From Thiemannella venezuelensis (lineage in GTDB: Bacteria > Actinomycetota > Actinomycetes > Streptosporangiales > Streptosporangiaceae), in NCBI RefSeq assembly GCF_014203605.1, contig NZ_JACHJJ010000013.1:62001-126000 (forward strand): a stretch of DNA of 64,000 nucleotides, given 5' to 3'. The notes beneath the pieces are model-generated. The model was not told where the DNA came from, did no database searches, and saw nothing but the letters and a program-made list of their open reading frames with translations. Positions within the stretch are counted from its first letter, which is position 1, and each line of letters opens with the position of its first letter. Shown here in pieces: positions 28,854 to 38,058 of this stretch. The translations under genes and the position numbers were made by a program.

Positions 28854-30341
28854 TCAGCTCTGACCGCCGGCGAGCTTCTCGCGCAGGGCCGCGAGAGCCT
28901 CGTCGGAGGCGAGGGCGCCCGCCGCCGGAGCGTTGGAGCCGCTGCTGGAGCTGGTGGAGGGGGTCTCGCCGGAGTAGGACGTGGGGGCCTCCTCGCCCGC
29001 CTCGGCCTCGGCCTTGCGGGCCTCCTCGACCTGCTTCTTGTGCGCCTCGAAGCGGGTCTGGGCCTCGGCGTACTGCCGCTCCCACTCCTCGCGCTGCTTG
29101 TCGAAGCCCTCGAGCCACTCGCCGGTCTCCGGGTCGAAGCCCTCGGGGTAGATGTAGTTGCCCTGGTCGTCGTAGGTCGCCGCCATGCCGTACAGCGTGG
29201 GGTCGAACTCGACGTCGGCGCCCATCGCACCCTCGTTCGCCTGCTTGAGCGAGAGCGAGATCCGGCGGCGGTCGAGGTCGATGTCGATGATCTTCACGAA
29301 GATCTCGTCGCCGACCTGGACGACCTGCTCGGGGATCTCGACGTGGCGCTCGGCCAGCTCGGAGATGTGGACCAGGCCCTCGATGCCCTCCTCGACGCGG
29401 ACGAACGCGCCGAACGGCACCAGCTTGGTGACGCGGCCCGGCACGACCTGGCCGATCTGGTGGGTGCGGGCGAACTGCTGCCACGGGTCTTCCTGCGTCG
29501 CCTTGAGCGACAGGGAGACGCGCTCGCGCTCCATGTCCACGTCGAGGACCTCGACGGTGACCTCCTGGCCGACCTCGACGACCTCGGACGGGTGGTCGAT
29601 GTGCTTCCAGGACAGCTCGGAGACGTGGACCAGGCCGTCGACGCCGCCGAGGTCCACGAAGGCGCCGAAGTTGACGATCGAGGAGACGACGCCCTTGCGG
29701 ACCTGACCCTTCTGGAGGGTGTTGAGGAACGTCTGGCGGACCTCGGACTGGGTCTGCTCCAGCCAGGCGCGGCGGGAGAGAACCACGTTGTTGCGGTTCT
29801 TGTCCAGCTCGATGATCTTCGCCTCGAGCTCGCGGCCGACGTACGGCTGCAGGTCGCGGACACGGCGCATCTCGACCAGGGAGGCGGGGAGGAAGCCGCG
29901 CAGGCCGATGTCGAGGATGAGGCCGCCCTTGACGACCTCGATGACGGTGCCGGTGACGATGCCGTCCTCGTCCTTGATCTTCTCGATCGTGCCCCAGGCG
30001 CGCTCGTACTGGGCGCGCTTCTTGGACAGGATCAGACGGCCTTCCTTGTCCTCCTTCTGGAGGACCAGGGCCTCGACGTGCTCACCGACCTCGACGACGT
30101 CCGCCGGGTCGACATCATGCTTGATCGAGAGCTCGCGCGAGGGGATGACACCCTCGGTCTTGTAGCCGATGTCGAGCAAAACTTCGTCTCGATCGACCTT
30201 GACGACGGTGCCCTCGACGATGTCGCCGTCGTTGAAGTACTTGATGGTCAGGTCGATCGCGGCGAGGAACTCTTCCTCGGACCCGATGTCGTTGACCGCT
30301 ACCTGCGGGGTGCTCGAGGTGGCCTCAGTGCTGCTCGTCAT
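28854..30341 (-). CDS. rpsA: 30S ribosomal protein S1
   Basis: A 495-residue protein with four S1 RNA-binding repeats (about 36-105, 123-188, 209-277 and 294-363), as is normal in actinobacteria, against six in E. coli. It ends in an acidic, Ser/Ala-rich disordered tail of 110 residues. S1 binds mRNA on the small subunit and aids initiation on leaders with weak Shine-Dalgarno sites. A canonical promoter lies about 150-180 bases upstream, leaving a long leader, which would allow the autoregulation known for S1 elsewhere. It is probably monocistronic, closed by two hairpins. Confidence 0.97.
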   Translation of the reverse strand: MTSSTEATSSTPQVAVNDIGSEEEFLAAIDLTIKYFNDGDIVEGTVVKVDRDEVLLDIGYKTEGVIPSRELSIKHDVDPADVVEVGEHVEALVLQKEDKEGRLILSKKRAQYERAWGTIEKIKDEDGIVTGTVIEVVKGGLILDIGLRGFLPASLVEMRRVRDLQPYVGRELEAKIIELDKNRNNVVLSRRAWLEQTQSEVRQTFLNTLQKGQVRKGVVSSIVNFGAFVDLGGVDGLVHVSELSWKHIDHPSEVVEVGQEVTVEVLDVDMERERVSLSLKATQEDPWQQFARTHQIGQVVPGRVTKLVPFGAFVRVEEGIEGLVHISELAERHVEIPEQVVQVGDEIFVKIIDIDLDRRRISLSLKQANEGAMGADVEFDPTLYGMAATYDDQGNYIYPEGFDPETGEWLEGFDKQREEWERQYAEAQTRFEAHKKQVEEARKAEAEAGEEAPTSYSGETPSTSSSSGSNAPAAGALASDEALAALREKLAGGQS

Positions 30342-30490
30342 GTGTGGAATTGCTCCGAACGCGGACAGATGTCGATGTGGCGAACGCGCGGCAGGCCTTT
30401 GAATCGTTCAGCCGAAGGATTTTTTCATCGACGTGATCGAGCGCGAGCCCACTCCGTCCGAGACGCGCGCGAGCCCACAGCGCAGCGATC

Positions 30491-30519
30491 AGCATATGAG
30501 ACCAGACGGGCCTGGTCAA
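30491..30519 (-). promoter_or_regulatory. Housekeeping promoter of rpsA
   Basis: On the minus strand TTGACC (30519-30514) and TATGCT (30496-30491) are separated by exactly 17 bases, a near-consensus sigma-70-type promoter. The predicted start of transcription near 30484 leaves a leader of about 143 bases before the rpsA ATG. Confidence 0.75.
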
Positions 30520-30575
30520 TCCGGAGACAGGCGTCACCGGAGACCACCCGGGGGCGAAAACGACGGCAGGCGCGG

Positions 30576-31691
30576 TCAATACGCGTTGACCTGCTGTCTC
30601 CGCTTGGAGCTGATATTACCCCGAAGTTTGCCCGGGATGGAGATGCGTTCGGGATCGCCGTCGGCGGTGTAGCGCTGATCGGGGTGCTTTTTCAGCCACT
30701 CCAGCCAGTACTGCGAGCACCACCTGCGGCACTCGCCCTTCTTGCCGTTGCTCTGGATGCGCTGGATGGCCCGCCAGTCGTAGTCCTCGGTGAAGGGCGA
30801 GACCGACGGCTGCGCACCGGCGAGGAAGACGCCCTTGAACCTGAACGGAGTCCCGTCCCACTTCCCGCGCTGCACCGTGGACCTGGCCCCCGGCATCGCG
30901 CCGAACGGCAGCGCCAGCGTCTCCGACGGGCCGGCGCCGAGTTCGCCGAGCATCCGCTCGACCCGGACGAGCTGCTCGGCGATCCGCTTCCTGGACAGCC
31001 CCGGCAGGTACGGATGGCTCCAGGTGTGGTTGGCCACCTCGAACCCGCGCGAGGCCAGCCACTGCACGGCCCGCGCCTGGTCGGCCCGCTTCTGCAGGCC
31101 GAACGGCTGCCGGTTCACCCAGAAGGTGGCGACGGGCCGGAAGTCCGGGTACTTCTCGGCGACCTGGTAGATGATGCCGACCGCGGTGTCCTTCACCGGC
31201 ACACCCGCCTCGTCCAGCGCGAAGTGGCTGGAGTGGCCGTCGTCGAAGGTCAGCACGACCGGGTGCTTCCCGGCCGGGATGTCCATCCGCCCGGTGACGA
31301 ACTCTCGCGCGGTGACCGGCACGTATCCGTCCCTGGCCAGCTTCTCCATCTCCCCGCGCACCTGCGCGGGGGTGCGGTCGATGGAGGCCCGCCGCTTCTT
31401 CACGATCCGGTGGTACATCAGCACGGGGACCAGCCCCGCCTCGTTGGCCTTCACCTGCCGGGCGAACTCCGGGGTCGCCACGACCGCCGGAGGCAGGTCG
31501 GCGGAGGGCAGCTCGGCCTCGGGCGGCGCGGCCGGGCCCTTGGGGCCGCCCGAGGCCCCCGCGGAGGCCGAGGTGTGCCGGGCGGCCGGCTCCTCCGGGG
31601 TGGGCAGGACCAGGAGCACCCCGACGGCGACGACCAGGACCACGGCGTTGGCCACCATGACGATCTGCGTGAGAAGGGTTGGACTCCGCAC
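30576..31691 (-). CDS. Membrane-anchored polysaccharide deacetylase (NodB domain)
   Basis: A 371-residue protein with one N-terminal membrane helix (about 8-29), a Pro/Ala-rich spacer, and a carbohydrate-esterase-4 domain facing outward. Metal-binding and catalytic motifs are visible: TFDDGHSS and NHTWSHP. The segment LVPVLMYHRIVKKR is common in the secreted members. Such enzymes remove acetyl groups from peptidoglycan or other polymers; the target is unknown. A GTG start follows CGGGAG. The stop lies inside the inverted repeat GGTCAA-N6-TTGACC (30574-30591). Confidence 0.9.
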   Translation of the reverse strand: MRSPTLLTQIVMVANAVVLVVAVGVLLVLPTPEEPAARHTSASAGASGGPKGPAAPPEAELPSADLPPAVVATPEFARQVKANEAGLVPVLMYHRIVKKRRASIDRTPAQVRGEMEKLARDGYVPVTAREFVTGRMDIPAGKHPVVLTFDDGHSSHFALDEAGVPVKDTAVGIIYQVAEKYPDFRPVATFWVNRQPFGLQKRADQARAVQWLASRGFEVANHTWSHPYLPGLSRKRIAEQLVRVERMLGELGAGPSETLALPFGAMPGARSTVQRGKWDGTPFRFKGVFLAGAQPSVSPFTEDYDWRAIQRIQSNGKKGECRRWCSQYWLEWLKKHPDQRYTADGDPERISIPGKLRGNISSKRRQQVNAY

Positions 31692-31802
31692 AAAACTCCC
31701 GTGCCCGTTCTGGTTCCGGCTCCGTCCACCCTAGAACAGACTCAGACAAGCCAGACCACTCCGGCAACCGCCGTCACAACCGGACGGGCACGGCACTCGA
31801 CA

Positions 31803-34508
31803 TCAGTGGCCGGCGTCCTCCCAGGTGCGGCCCACGCCCACGGAGACCTCCAGCGGGACGCGCAGCGCGTACGCCGCGTTCATCCGCTCGCACACCAGCT
31901 CACGCAGGGTCTCCAGCTCTCCCTGCGCCACCTCGAACACGAGCTCGTCGTGGACCTGCAGCAGCATCCGGGAGCCCATCCCCGCATCCCGCAGCGCGCC
32001 TCTCACGTGGAGCATGGCGACCTTGATGATGTCGGCCGCCGACCCCTGGATGGGCGCGTTGAGCGCCATCCGCTCGGCCATCTCGCGGCGCTGCCGGTTG
32101 TCGCTGTTGAGGTCGGGCAGATAGCGGCGGCGGCCCATGATGGTCTCGGTGTAGCCGTCCTGCCGGGCCTGGGCCACGATCGCGTTGAGGAAGTCGCGGA
32201 CGCCGCCGAACTCCTCGAAGTACTCGTTCTTCAGGCCTCTGGCCTCCGCGACCGGGATGCCGAGCTGCGCGGCCAGCCCGAAGTCCGACAGGCCGTAGGC
32301 CAGGCCGTAGTTCATCGCCTTGATCCGGGCCCGCATCTCGCCGTCGACCTGGGCCGGCTCGATGCCGAAGACCCGGGCGGCGGTCGCCTGGTGGAAGTCG
32401 TGCCCGGACGCGAAGGCCGCGATCAGCGCCTCGTCGCCGGACAGGTGCGCCATGATGCGCAGCTCGATCTGGCTGTAGTCGGCCGTCAGCAGCGTCTCGT
32501 AACCGGAGCCGACCACGAATCCCTGCCGGATCCGCCGCCCCTCCGCGGTGCGGATCGGGATGTTCTGCAGGTTGGGCTGCTTGGAGCTCAGCCGCCCGGT
32601 CGCCGCCACCGTCTGCTCGAACGTCGTGTGGATCCGGCCGTCGTCGGCGATCTCCTTGATCAGGCCCTCGACGGTGGTGCGCAGTTTGTCCTGGTCGCGG
32701 TGGCGCAGCATGATCGTCGGCAGCTCGTGCTCGGTCTGCGCGGCCAGCCAGGCCAGTTGCTCGGCGTCGGTGCTGTAGCCCGTCTTGATCTTCTTGGTCT
32801 TGGGCAGCGCCAGCTTGACGAAGAGGATCTCCTGCAGCTGCTTGGGCGAGTTGAGGCTGAACTGCTCGCCCACGGAGGCGTGGGCGGCCTCGACGGCCTG
32901 CTTCACCGCCGCCCGGAACTCCTCCTCCAGCCCGTTGAGGTGGTCGCGGTCGGCGGCGATGCCGGTGCGCTCCATCTCCGCCAGGACGGTCAGCAGGGGC
33001 AGCTCCACCTCCCGCATCAGGCGGACGCCGCCGAGCGGCTCCAGGAACGCCTCCAGCGCCTCGGCGAGGTCGCGCACGGCCGCCGCCCGCAGCGCGAGGT
33101 CGCGGGCGGCGTCGGCGTCGGCGTCGTCGAAGAGGCTGGTCTGGCCGTCCGCCGCGGCCTCGCCGCGCAGCTCCCGCCTGAGGTAGACCCGGACCAGGTC
33201 CTCCAGCGGGAAGGAGCGCTGGCCCGGCGTCGCCAGGTAGGCCGCCAGCGCCGTGTCGCACGACAGCCCGCGCAGGTCCATCCCCTGCGCCCACAGCGCC
33301 AGCATCGAGCCCTTGGCGTCGTGCACGGCCTTGGCCTTCGCCTCGTCGCCCAGCCAGGCGCGCAGCGCCGCCTCGTCGCCCTCGGTCAGGCCGGCCGGGT
33401 CGACGAACGCCGCCCGCCGCCCGCCGTCCTCGCCTGCCGGCGCCGCGATCGCGACGCCGTCGATCCGGCCGGTGCCGCCGGCGTGCACGCCCGTGAAGGC
33501 CAGCCCGGCCCGCCCCGCGGGCAGCCCGTCCAGCCACCCGGCCACCTCGCCGGCTCCCAGGACCGCCACCTCGACCTCGAAGCCGTCGGAGGCCTCCGGC
33601 TCGGGCGAACCGAGGGTCTTGAAGAGCCGGTCGCGGATCTCGCCCCGGAACTCCAGCGCGTCGAGGATCTTGTCGATCTCCCCGCGGTCCCACTGGCCGA
33701 TCGTGAGATCCGGCACCTGCCGCTCCAGCGGGACGTCCCGGATGAGCTGGGTGAGACGGCGGTTCATCAGCACCTGGCCCAGGTTGTCGCGGAGCTTCTC
33801 GCCGACCTTGCCCTTGACCTCGTCGACCCGGTCGACCAGCTCCTCCAGCGAGCCGAACTCGCGGATCCACTTGGCGGCGGTCTTCTCCCCCACGCCCGGG
33901 ATGCTCAGCAGGTTGTCGCTGGCGTCGCCGCGGATGGCGGCGAAGTCGGGGTACTGGGCCGGGGTGAGGTCGTACTTCTCCAGGACCGCCTCGGGCGTGA
34001 ACCGGGTCATGTTGCTGATCCCGACCCGGGTCATCAGCACCGTGATCCGCTCGTCGACCAGTTGCAGCGCGTCGCGGTCGCCGGTGACGACCAGCACGTT
34101 CATGTCCTGCTCCGCGGCCCGGGTGGCGAGCGTGGCGATCAGGTCGTCCGCCTCGTAGCCCGCCAGCGACAGGTGCGGCACGCGCAGCGCGTCGAGCATC
34201 TCGTGGATCAGGCTCATCTGGCTGCGGAAGCTGTCGGGGCTGGCGCTCCGGTTGGCCTTGTAGTCGGCGTACTCCTCGTGCCGGAAGGTCGGCTCGGACC
34301 GGTCGAAGCAGACCGCCACGTGGGTCGGCTGCTCGTCGCGGAGCACGTTGACCAGCATCGACGTGAACCCGTAGACCGCGTTGGTCTTCTGCCCCGTCGA
34401 GGTGGAGAAGTTGTCCTCCGGCAGCGCGTAGAACGCCCGGTAGGCCAGGGAGTGGCCGTCCAGCAGCAGGAGGCACGGACGGGTGGGGGTCGCTTCGCTC
34501 TTCGGCAC
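31803..34508 (-). CDS. polA: DNA polymerase I
   Basis: A 901-residue polymerase for Okazaki-fragment processing and repair. The 5'-3' exonuclease domain (1-300, LLLDGHSLAYRAF, GYEADDLIATLA) is followed by a 3'-5' exonuclease-like domain in which the usual DxE motif is not evident, so proofreading is probably lost. The polymerase domain has motif A DYSQIELRIMAHLSGD, motif B RIKAMNYGLAYG and motif C VHDELVFE. Motif B carries Tyr where the E. coli enzyme has Phe762, a change known to reduce discrimination against dideoxynucleotides. It is divergent from the thioesterase gene. Confidence 0.97.
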   Translation of the reverse strand: MPKSEATPTRPCLLLLDGHSLAYRAFYALPEDNFSTSTGQKTNAVYGFTSMLVNVLRDEQPTHVAVCFDRSEPTFRHEEYADYKANRSASPDSFRSQMSLIHEMLDALRVPHLSLAGYEADDLIATLATRAAEQDMNVLVVTGDRDALQLVDERITVLMTRVGISNMTRFTPEAVLEKYDLTPAQYPDFAAIRGDASDNLLSIPGVGEKTAAKWIREFGSLEELVDRVDEVKGKVGEKLRDNLGQVLMNRRLTQLIRDVPLERQVPDLTIGQWDRGEIDKILDALEFRGEIRDRLFKTLGSPEPEASDGFEVEVAVLGAGEVAGWLDGLPAGRAGLAFTGVHAGGTGRIDGVAIAAPAGEDGGRRAAFVDPAGLTEGDEAALRAWLGDEAKAKAVHDAKGSMLALWAQGMDLRGLSCDTALAAYLATPGQRSFPLEDLVRVYLRRELRGEAAADGQTSLFDDADADAARDLALRAAAVRDLAEALEAFLEPLGGVRLMREVELPLLTVLAEMERTGIAADRDHLNGLEEEFRAAVKQAVEAAHASVGEQFSLNSPKQLQEILFVKLALPKTKKIKTGYSTDAEQLAWLAAQTEHELPTIMLRHRDQDKLRTTVEGLIKEIADDGRIHTTFEQTVAATGRLSSKQPNLQNIPIRTAEGRRIRQGFVVGSGYETLLTADYSQIELRIMAHLSGDEALIAAFASGHDFHQATAARVFGIEPAQVDGEMRARIKAMNYGLAYGLSDFGLAAQLGIPVAEARGLKNEYFEEFGGVRDFLNAIVAQARQDGYTETIMGRRRYLPDLNSDNRQRREMAERMALNAPIQGSAADIIKVAMLHVRGALRDAGMGSRMLLQVHDELVFEVAQGELETLRELVCERMNAAYALRVPLEVSVGVGRTWEDAGH

Positions 34509-34579
34509 AGCAGAAGCCTAGTCTCCTGGTACGACAGAAAACCGGACCTCCCGCGACACCAGCACGACAGGAGACCCCC

Positions 34580-35002
34580 TTGACTCTGACCGGTCCCGGC
34601 GACGCCGCCTTCCAGGAGCTGTTCGGCACGGCGCACCAGAACACCCTCGTCGCGCGGATGGGCATCGAGCTCATCGAGGCGAGCGCCGAGCGCGTCGTCG
34701 CCAGGATGCCCGTCGAGGGCAACACCCAGCCGTACGGCCTGCTGCACGGCGGCGCCTCCTGCGTGCTCGCCGAGACCATCGGCTCCACCGGCGCGGCCCT
34801 GCACGCCGGCCCCGACCGCATCGCCGTCGGCATCGAGATCAACGCCACCCACCACCGCTCGGCCACCTCCGGATACGTCACCGGCGTGGCCACCCGGGCG
34901 CACGGCGGCCGGACGCTCGCCACCTACGACATCGAGATCACCGACGAGCAGGGCCGCCGCGTCTGCACCTCCCGGCTCACCTGCATGCTCCGCGACGCCT
35001 GA
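34580..35002 (+). CDS. Hotdog-fold thioesterase (PaaI/YdiI-like)
   Basis: A 140-residue single hotdog domain. The active-site helix GLLHGGASCVLAETIGSTGA is characteristic of PaaI/4-hydroxybenzoyl-CoA-type thioesterases, with the catalytic acid in AET. It hydrolyses acyl- or aryl-CoA esters; the physiological substrate is not predictable, though menaquinone-pathway or phenylacetyl-CoA roles are known in the family. The TTG start at 34580 follows AGGAG. It is divergent from polA with about 70 bases between them. Confidence 0.9.
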   Translation: MTLTGPGDAAFQELFGTAHQNTLVARMGIELIEASAERVVARMPVEGNTQPYGLLHGGASCVLAETIGSTGAALHAGPDRIAVGIEINATHHRSATSGYVTGVATRAHGGRTLATYDIEITDEQGRRVCTSRLTCMLRDA

Positions 35003-35357
35003 CCGCCCACCGCCCGTCCGCGCGGGAATACCCTCCGTGACGCGGATCGCCTGCTTATAGTGGGACAGGGCCCCGCCTCCCGGACGGGAGGCGGCGGTAG
35101 GGGCTCCAGGACCCCGCGCAGGATTCCCCCTGTGCGGGGAGGGGTAAGGAAGTCACCGCGAGCGGCATCGGCGCCCGCGGGGAGACCGAGTAGAAAACGT
35201 GCGGGGTCGGGGAAGCTCCGCACGGCGCCAAAGGTCTCCCCCGGGCCCGTGCCCGCCGGCGCGGCCGGGATCGCGCGGCCCCACCAGAGCGCGTGGTCCC
35301 GGCTCCGTCATCTCCACCGGTCATCGCCACCGGTCATCTCTACCAGCCGTCTCCACC
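35003..35357 (+). other. Hairpin-rich intergenic region, candidate small RNA
   Basis: About 355 bases with no convincing gene. A TATAGT at 35056-35061 could be a -10 element (no good -35). Downstream come stable stems at 35073-35094 (9 bp, GGAC loop), 35112-35139 (11 bp with one G-U) and 35198-35224 (7 bp), then short ACCGGTCATC repeats near 35315-35340 and a 20-bp terminator. The first hairpin may simply end the thioesterase transcript. I tested by eye for RNase P RNA, tmRNA, SRP RNA and common riboswitches and saw none. Confidence 0.35.
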
Positions 35358-35412
35358 CGCGCACGCCGTACGGCCCGCACCCGGTGAGGGCACGGGCCGT
35401 ACGGCGTGCGCG
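35358..35412. terminator. Very strong bidirectional terminator
   Basis: A perfect 20-bp inverted repeat (35358-35377 with 35393-35412) with a 15-base loop, five bases from the stop codon of the ABC ATPase gene. It can end that minus-strand operon and any plus-strand transcript from the thioesterase side. Confidence 0.88.
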
Positions 35413-35416
35413 CGGA

Positions 35417-36178
35417 TCAGACGTCGGTGTGCGTCGGGTCGAGCACCCGGCGCAGGAACGACTTGGTGCGCTCGTGCTGCGGCGCGCCGATCACCTGGGC
35501 GGCCGGCCCGTCCTCCACGATGACGCCGCCGTCCATGAAGACCACCCGGTCGGCCACGTCGCGGGCGAACGCCATCTCGTGGGTGACCACCAGCATGGTC
35601 ATCCCCTCCTCGGCCAGCTTGCGCATGACCGTGAGCACGTCGCCCACGAGCTCCGGGTCGAGCGCCGAGGTGGGCTCGTCGAAGAGCATCAGCGCCGGGT
35701 TCATGGCCAGCGCGCGGGCGATCGCCGCGCGCTGCTGCTGGCCGCCGGAGAGCTGCGCCGGGTAGGAGCCCGCCTTGTCGGCGAGGCCGACCCGGTCCAG
35801 GTTGTCCCTGGCGACCCGCTCCGCCTCCGCCTTCCCGCGCTTCAGCACCCGGCGCTGGGCGATCGTCACGTTCTCCAGCACCGTCATGTGCGGGAACAGG
35901 TTGAACTGCTGGAAGACCATGCCGACCCGGCGCCGCGCCGCGTCGAGGTCGGCGTCGCGGTCGGTCAGCTCCAGACCCTCCACGACGACCATGCCCGAGG
36001 TGGGCTGCTCCAGCAGGTTCACGCAGCGCAGCAGGGTGGACTTGCCCGACCCCGAGGGGCCGATGACGCAGACCACCTGGCCGGGGTCGACGGTGAAGTC
36101 GATGCCCTTGAGCACCTGCAGCTCACCGAAGGACTTGTGCAGGTCACGGATCTCGACCGCGTGCCTCACCGGGATCAC
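35417..36178 (-). CDS. Polar amino-acid ABC transporter ATPase (GlnQ-like)
   Basis: A 253-residue ATPase of the polar-amino-acid uptake family. Walker A ([13 protein letters not shown]), the Q-loop region ([17 protein letters not shown]), signature LSGGQQQR, Walker B ([14 protein letters not shown]) and the H-loop (VTHEM) are all present. It powers import of glutamate/glutamine or a similar amino acid with the permease and binding protein that precede it. The GTG start overlaps the permease stop (GTGA). Confidence 0.93.
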   Translation of the reverse strand: MIPVRHAVEIRDLHKSFGELQVLKGIDFTVDPGQVVCVIGPSGSGKSTLLRCVNLLEQPTSGMVVVEGLELTDRDADLDAARRRVGMVFQQFNLFPHMTVLENVTIAQRRVLKRGKAEAERVARDNLDRVGLADKAGSYPAQLSGGQQQRAAIARALAMNPALMLFDEPTSALDPELVGDVLTVMRKLAEEGMTMLVVTHEMAFARDVADRVVFMDGGVIVEDGPAAQVIGAPQHERTKSFLRRVLDPTHTDV

Positions 36179-37023
36179 CGCCCCTTCCCCTGACGCCGTT
36201 CCAGTCTGGACGCGAGGTAGCCCAGCGGGATGGTGACGAGCAGGTACGTCACGCCGACGACCAGGATGGGCGTGGCGTTCGCGTGCGTGGAGGCCAGGTC
36301 GTTGCCGAACTTCGTCAGCTCCACGTACTCGCCGGAGACGCCGAGGAACAGCACCAGCGACGAGTCCTTGAGCAGGGCCACGAACTGGTTGGTCGTCGGC
36401 GGGATCACGATGCGCACGGCCTGCGGGATGATGATCGTGATCATCGCCCTGCCGTACGACATGCCCAGGGAGCGGGCGGCCTCCATCTGCCCCTTGGGCA
36501 CCGCCTGCAGACCCGCGCGGAGCGTCTCCGCCATGTAGGCGGCGCCGACGATGGTCAGGCCCAGGATGCCCTGGCCGTAGGTGCCGCCGGGCACCTCGAA
36601 GCCGGGCAGGGCCAGCGGCAGGAACAGGATCATCAGGAAGATGAGCAGCGCCGGGAGCCCGCGGAAGATCTCGATGTAGACGAGCGCCAGCCACCGGTAG
36701 GGGCGGACCGGCGAGAGCCTCATCAGCGCCAGCACCAGGCCGAGCAGGAACGCGAAGACGAACCCGCCGACCGAGTAGATGAGCGTGTTCTTCAGCGCGA
36801 CCGTGAACAGCTCCGGCAGCGACTCCTGGGCCACCTCCGGCTTGGCGAAGTTCTGCGCGAGGCTCGCCCAGTCGATCAGCAGGACGGCGGCGACCGCCAC
36901 CGCGACCAGGATGACGTACTGGACGGCCCGGCTGATCTGCTGCTTCTTGCGAGGGCTGAGCCCGGCCCTGACGGGAGGGTTCCCGCCGGGGCCGGGCTCA
37001 GCCGTCTTCAGCTGGTCGGTCAT
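36175..37023 (-). CDS. Polar amino-acid ABC transporter permease (GlnP/HisM type)
   Basis: A 282-residue inner-membrane permease with an N-terminal cytosolic segment of 30 residues, one extra helix, then the conserved five-helix His/Glu/Gln/Arg/opine permease core. The EAA loop is [29 protein letters not shown], which docks on the ATPase. Only one permease gene is present, so it probably works as a homodimer. It lies three bases after the binding-protein stop and is coupled to the ATPase gene. Confidence 0.93.
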   Translation of the reverse strand: MTDQLKTAEPGPGGNPPVRAGLSPRKKQQISRAVQYVILVAVAVAAVLLIDWASLAQNFAKPEVAQESLPELFTVALKNTLIYSVGGFVFAFLLGLVLALMRLSPVRPYRWLALVYIEIFRGLPALLIFLMILFLPLALPGFEVPGGTYGQGILGLTIVGAAYMAETLRAGLQAVPKGQMEAARSLGMSYGRAMITIIIPQAVRIVIPPTTNQFVALLKDSSLVLFLGVSGEYVELTKFGNDLASTHANATPILVVGVTYLLVTIPLGYLASRLERRQGKGR

Positions 37024-37026
37024 CGA

Positions 37027-37899
37027 TCAGCCGAGCTCGCCGGGCTTCTTGCCGAACCACTTGACGAAGATCTGCTCGTAGGTGCCGTCGGCCTTGGCCT
37101 CGGTGATCGCGTCGTTGACCGCCTTGAGCACGACGGGGTCGGCGCCCTTCTTCAGGCCGACACCGTACTGCTCACCGGTGTCGAGGCTGGCGATCAGCTC
37201 GAACTTCTCGGCGATCTCCGGCTTCTTCAGCCAGGTGAGCACGACGGGAAGGTCCTGGATGATCACGTCCACCTGGCCGGACTGCAGGCCCAGCAGCTCC
37301 TTGGGCGAGTCGGCGAACTCGCGGGGGCTGAAGCCGTTCTTCTTCGCGTGGTCCAGGCCGGTGGTCGACGCCTGGGCGCCGAGCTTGAGGTTCTTGGCCT
37401 TGACGTCCTCCAGCGAGGCGGCGCCGGTGCCCTTCTTGGCGAGCAGCGCCTGGGTGGCGTCGAAGTAGGGCACGGAGAAGTCGATGTTCGCCTTGCGCTC
37501 CTCGGTGATGGTCATGCCGGCGGCGGCGACGTCGCACTTGCCGGCCGCCATGGCGGCACCGCTCTTGATGACGGCGAAGTCGATGTCGACGATCTCCTGC
37601 GTCAGGCCCAGCTTCTTGGCCGCCAGGTCGACGATGTCGACGTCGAAGCCGACGACCTTGTCGCCCTCCTTGAACTGGAAGGGCTCGTACGGCAGGTTGG
37701 TGCACGTCGTCAGCTTGCCGGGGGTGACCAGCTTGGGTCCGCCCGCAGCCGCCGGAGCACTGGACGAGGCACCTTCGCTCGGGCTCGCGGCTGTGGTCTC
37801 GCCACCGCCGCCGCTACCGCAGGCCGACAGGCCGAGCGCACCGGCGACGACCATCGCGCCCACCGTGAGCGCGCGGCGGGAAACAAAACTCAGGCCCAC
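37027..37899 (-). CDS. Amino-acid-binding lipoprotein of the ABC importer
   Basis: A 290-residue extracellular solute-binding protein of family 3. A lipoprotein signal (lipobox LSAC, Cys at 27) and a Gly/Ser-rich linker precede the two-lobed domain (PYEPFQFKEGDKVVGFDVDIVDLAAKKLG, FDVAVIKSG-like and CDVAAAGMTITEERKANIDFS). Lipid attachment needs Lgt, encoded at the other end of this window. AAGGAGG lies before the GTG start. It is the first gene of the three-gene importer operon; the ligand is probably glutamate, glutamine or a similar polar amino acid. Confidence 0.92.
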   Translation of the reverse strand: MGLSFVSRRALTVGAMVVAGALGLSACGSGGGGETTAASPSEGASSSAPAAAGGPKLVTPGKLTTCTNLPYEPFQFKEGDKVVGFDVDIVDLAAKKLGLTQEIVDIDFAVIKSGAAMAAGKCDVAAAGMTITEERKANIDFSVPYFDATQALLAKKGTGAASLEDVKAKNLKLGAQASTTGLDHAKKNGFSPREFADSPKELLGLQSGQVDVIIQDLPVVLTWLKKPEIAEKFELIASLDTGEQYGVGLKKGADPVVLKAVNDAITEAKADGTYEQIFVKWFGKKPGELG

Positions 37900-38058
37900 A
37901 ACGGCCTCCTTCGGTCAGTGTCGCTTCCTGTATGGATACCTCAGTGCAGGTGATGCTGCCTCACATCCGCAACCGCGCAGGTCACCACTGTGACACAATT
38001 CAGACAACAAGCACGGTCGCGGCTGCCATCCGGCACCACCCGATCTAGCTTGATCCCC

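Noticed and set aside
28695-34583. A very long plus-strand open frame opposite rpsA, the deacetylase and polA
   Set aside because: It is antisense to three clear genes and its product is leucine/glycine/arginine-rich with no domain. High GC removes stop codons from the opposite strand, so this is a shadow.
35056-35357. RNase P RNA, tmRNA, SRP RNA, 6C RNA or a known riboswitch in the hairpin-rich region
   Set aside because: I compared core motifs from memory and found none; the 35112-35139 loop has a short C-run but not the paired loops of 6C RNA.
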